The notes beneath the pieces were generated by a model. The model did not search any database, had not been told where the DNA came from, and saw only the letters and a list, made by a program, of their open reading frames with translations. Shown here piece by piece: positions 6,473-7,260 of a stretch of 7,260 nt of DNA. Source of the DNA: Bacteroidales bacterium. GTDB lineage: Bacteria; Bacteroidota; Bacteroidia; Bacteroidales; VadinHA17. Each line of letters begins with the position of its first letter. Position 1 is the stretch's first letter. A program made the position numbers and the translations under genes. The stretch is taken from contig PMNJ01000224.1 of assembly GCA_003162595.1 (NCBI GenBank), forward strand, positions 10,521-17,780, in the 5' to 3' direction.

Positions 6473-7260
6473 AGTTTCATAAACTGAACCCTTTCAATAG
6501 CTGCCGGATTTTCGAGGTTAGATTTGCTAAGCCTGGCTCTGAATGAATCGACATTGTCAAATTTGTGCTTCTTCATCCAGGCTGATGTACCCTTTAGAAT
6601 TTCGGGAATAACATCAAATCCTTCTTTGTATAATGCTGATGCAATCTGTACTGTGGTTGCCCCTGCCAGCAATTGTTTTATAAAGGCTTTATGATCATGT
6701 ACTCCGGTTGAAGCTGAAAGATCGCAACCGACATTACCGGATAATATTGACATCCATCGGAGGGTATGGGTAAATTCTTCCGGTGTACTATAGATCGGGC
6801 CATGACTCAGGTCTATCTTATCAATATCTATATCAGTATTATATGGTCTGTTGAACAGAACAAGTCCTTTAATACCGCACTCTGACAATTTCCTGACCGA
6901 TTGAGCCAGTGATGAAAAATAAAATCCGATTTTCACAGATATTGGCAGATTGACATAATTTCTGACTTCACGGATTATATCATAATAAATCTTCTCATTG
7001 TCTTCGCCGCTTCTTCGCCAGTCAGATGGCAGAATATAAATATTAAGCTCGAGTGCATCAACGCCTGTCTCCTCAATTTTTTTGGCAAAGGAATGCCAGT
7101 CCTGGTTTGAAACACAGTTAATGCTTGCAATTACTGGAATGTCAACGGATTCTTTTGCTTCATTCAGGAAACTAAGATATTTTCCGAGTGTATTACGCTT
7201 TGCAAAATCGTATATATATGAATAAGCTTCATCATAGTCATAAATTCTTTTGCTTAGTAT
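6454..7260 (-). CDS. Dihydroorotate dehydrogenase-like FMN protein (second paralog, 5' end outside window)
   Basis: The reading frame is open from the TAA at 6456-6454 to the window edge, giving 268 residues; about 60 N-terminal residues should lie beyond it. The GTG at 6936 is an internal valine, because conserved family sequence continues upstream of it. Translating the whole frame shows IPVIASIN, IEETGVDALELN, LPISVKIGFYF with the FMN lysine, LFN, SASTGVHD and GATTVQIASALYKEG, in the same order as in the protein encoded at 3286-4293. After ELN the sequence is IYILPSDW, so this copy also lacks the NxxCPN cysteine of class 1A dihydroorotate dehydrogenases. The two copies align along their shared length but differ widely, so the duplication is old or one copy was acquired. 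FMN binding is likely; the substrate is unknown. Its 3' end overlaps the NADH dehydrogenase gene by 19 bases with no room for a terminator between them. Confidence 0.88.
   Translation of the reverse strand: MLSKRIYDYDEAYSYIYDFAKRNTLGKYLSFLNEAKESVDIPVIASINCVSNQDWHSFAKKIEETGVDALELNIYILPSDWRRSGEDNEKIYYDIIREVRNYVNLPISVKIGFYFSSLAQSVRKLSECGIKGLVLFNRPYNTDIDIDKIDLSHGPIYSTPEEFTHTLRWMSILSGNVGCDLSASTGVHDHKAFIKQLLAGATTVQIASALYKEGFDVIPEILKGTSAWMKKHKFDNVDSFRARLSKSNLENPAAIERVQFMKLYSGIE

Noticed and set aside
6454..6936. A 160-codon ORF starting at GTG 6936 as a complete short gene
   Set aside because: The frame continues without a stop to the window edge and the upstream part carries conserved family motifs, so the GTG is an internal valine of a longer, partial gene.

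Overview
The window looks like a chromosomal stretch from a member of the Bacteroidota, probably a Bacteroidales-like lineage. Four things point there: AT-rich DNA, starts with A/T-rich leaders and no Shine-Dalgarno sequence, a good match to the Bacteroidota promoter (TTG, 21-base spacer, TAnnTTTG) before the NADH dehydrogenase gene, and protein types common in that phylum (DUF3810, cysteine-less dihydroorotate-dehydrogenase-like proteins, an 86-residue YgjP-like fragment). The phylum call is an inference from these signs.

Layout. Bases 1-68 hold what is probably the tail of an upstream gene. A DUF3810 membrane protein with a zinc-peptidase signature (73-1161, +) follows immediately, then a KUP-family potassium transporter (1274-3238, +). 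Convergent to it is a complete dihydroorotate-dehydrogenase-like flavoprotein (3286-4293, -). Bases 4294-5164 are mostly non-coding. They contain a strong hairpin-plus-T-tract terminator on the + strand (4448-4483) with no obvious + strand gene before it, an 86-codon C-terminal piece of a YgjP/DUF45 metallopeptidase (4528-4788, -), and a divergent promoter region. A type II NADH:quinone oxidoreductase (5165-6472, +) follows. Its last 19 bases overlap the 3' end of a second dihydroorotate-dehydrogenase-like gene (6454-7260, -), whose 5' end lies beyond the window.

Functionally this is mostly housekeeping: potassium uptake, entry of NADH electrons into the quinone pool, and two probable FMN proteins of unknown substrate. 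The most notable features are the two diverged DHOD-like paralogs on either side of the NADH dehydrogenase, both lacking the class 1A catalytic cysteine; the orphan terminator that could end a small RNA; and the decayed metallopeptidase. I found no CRISPR array, insertion sequence, tRNA or rRNA, and no clear defence or mobile system.
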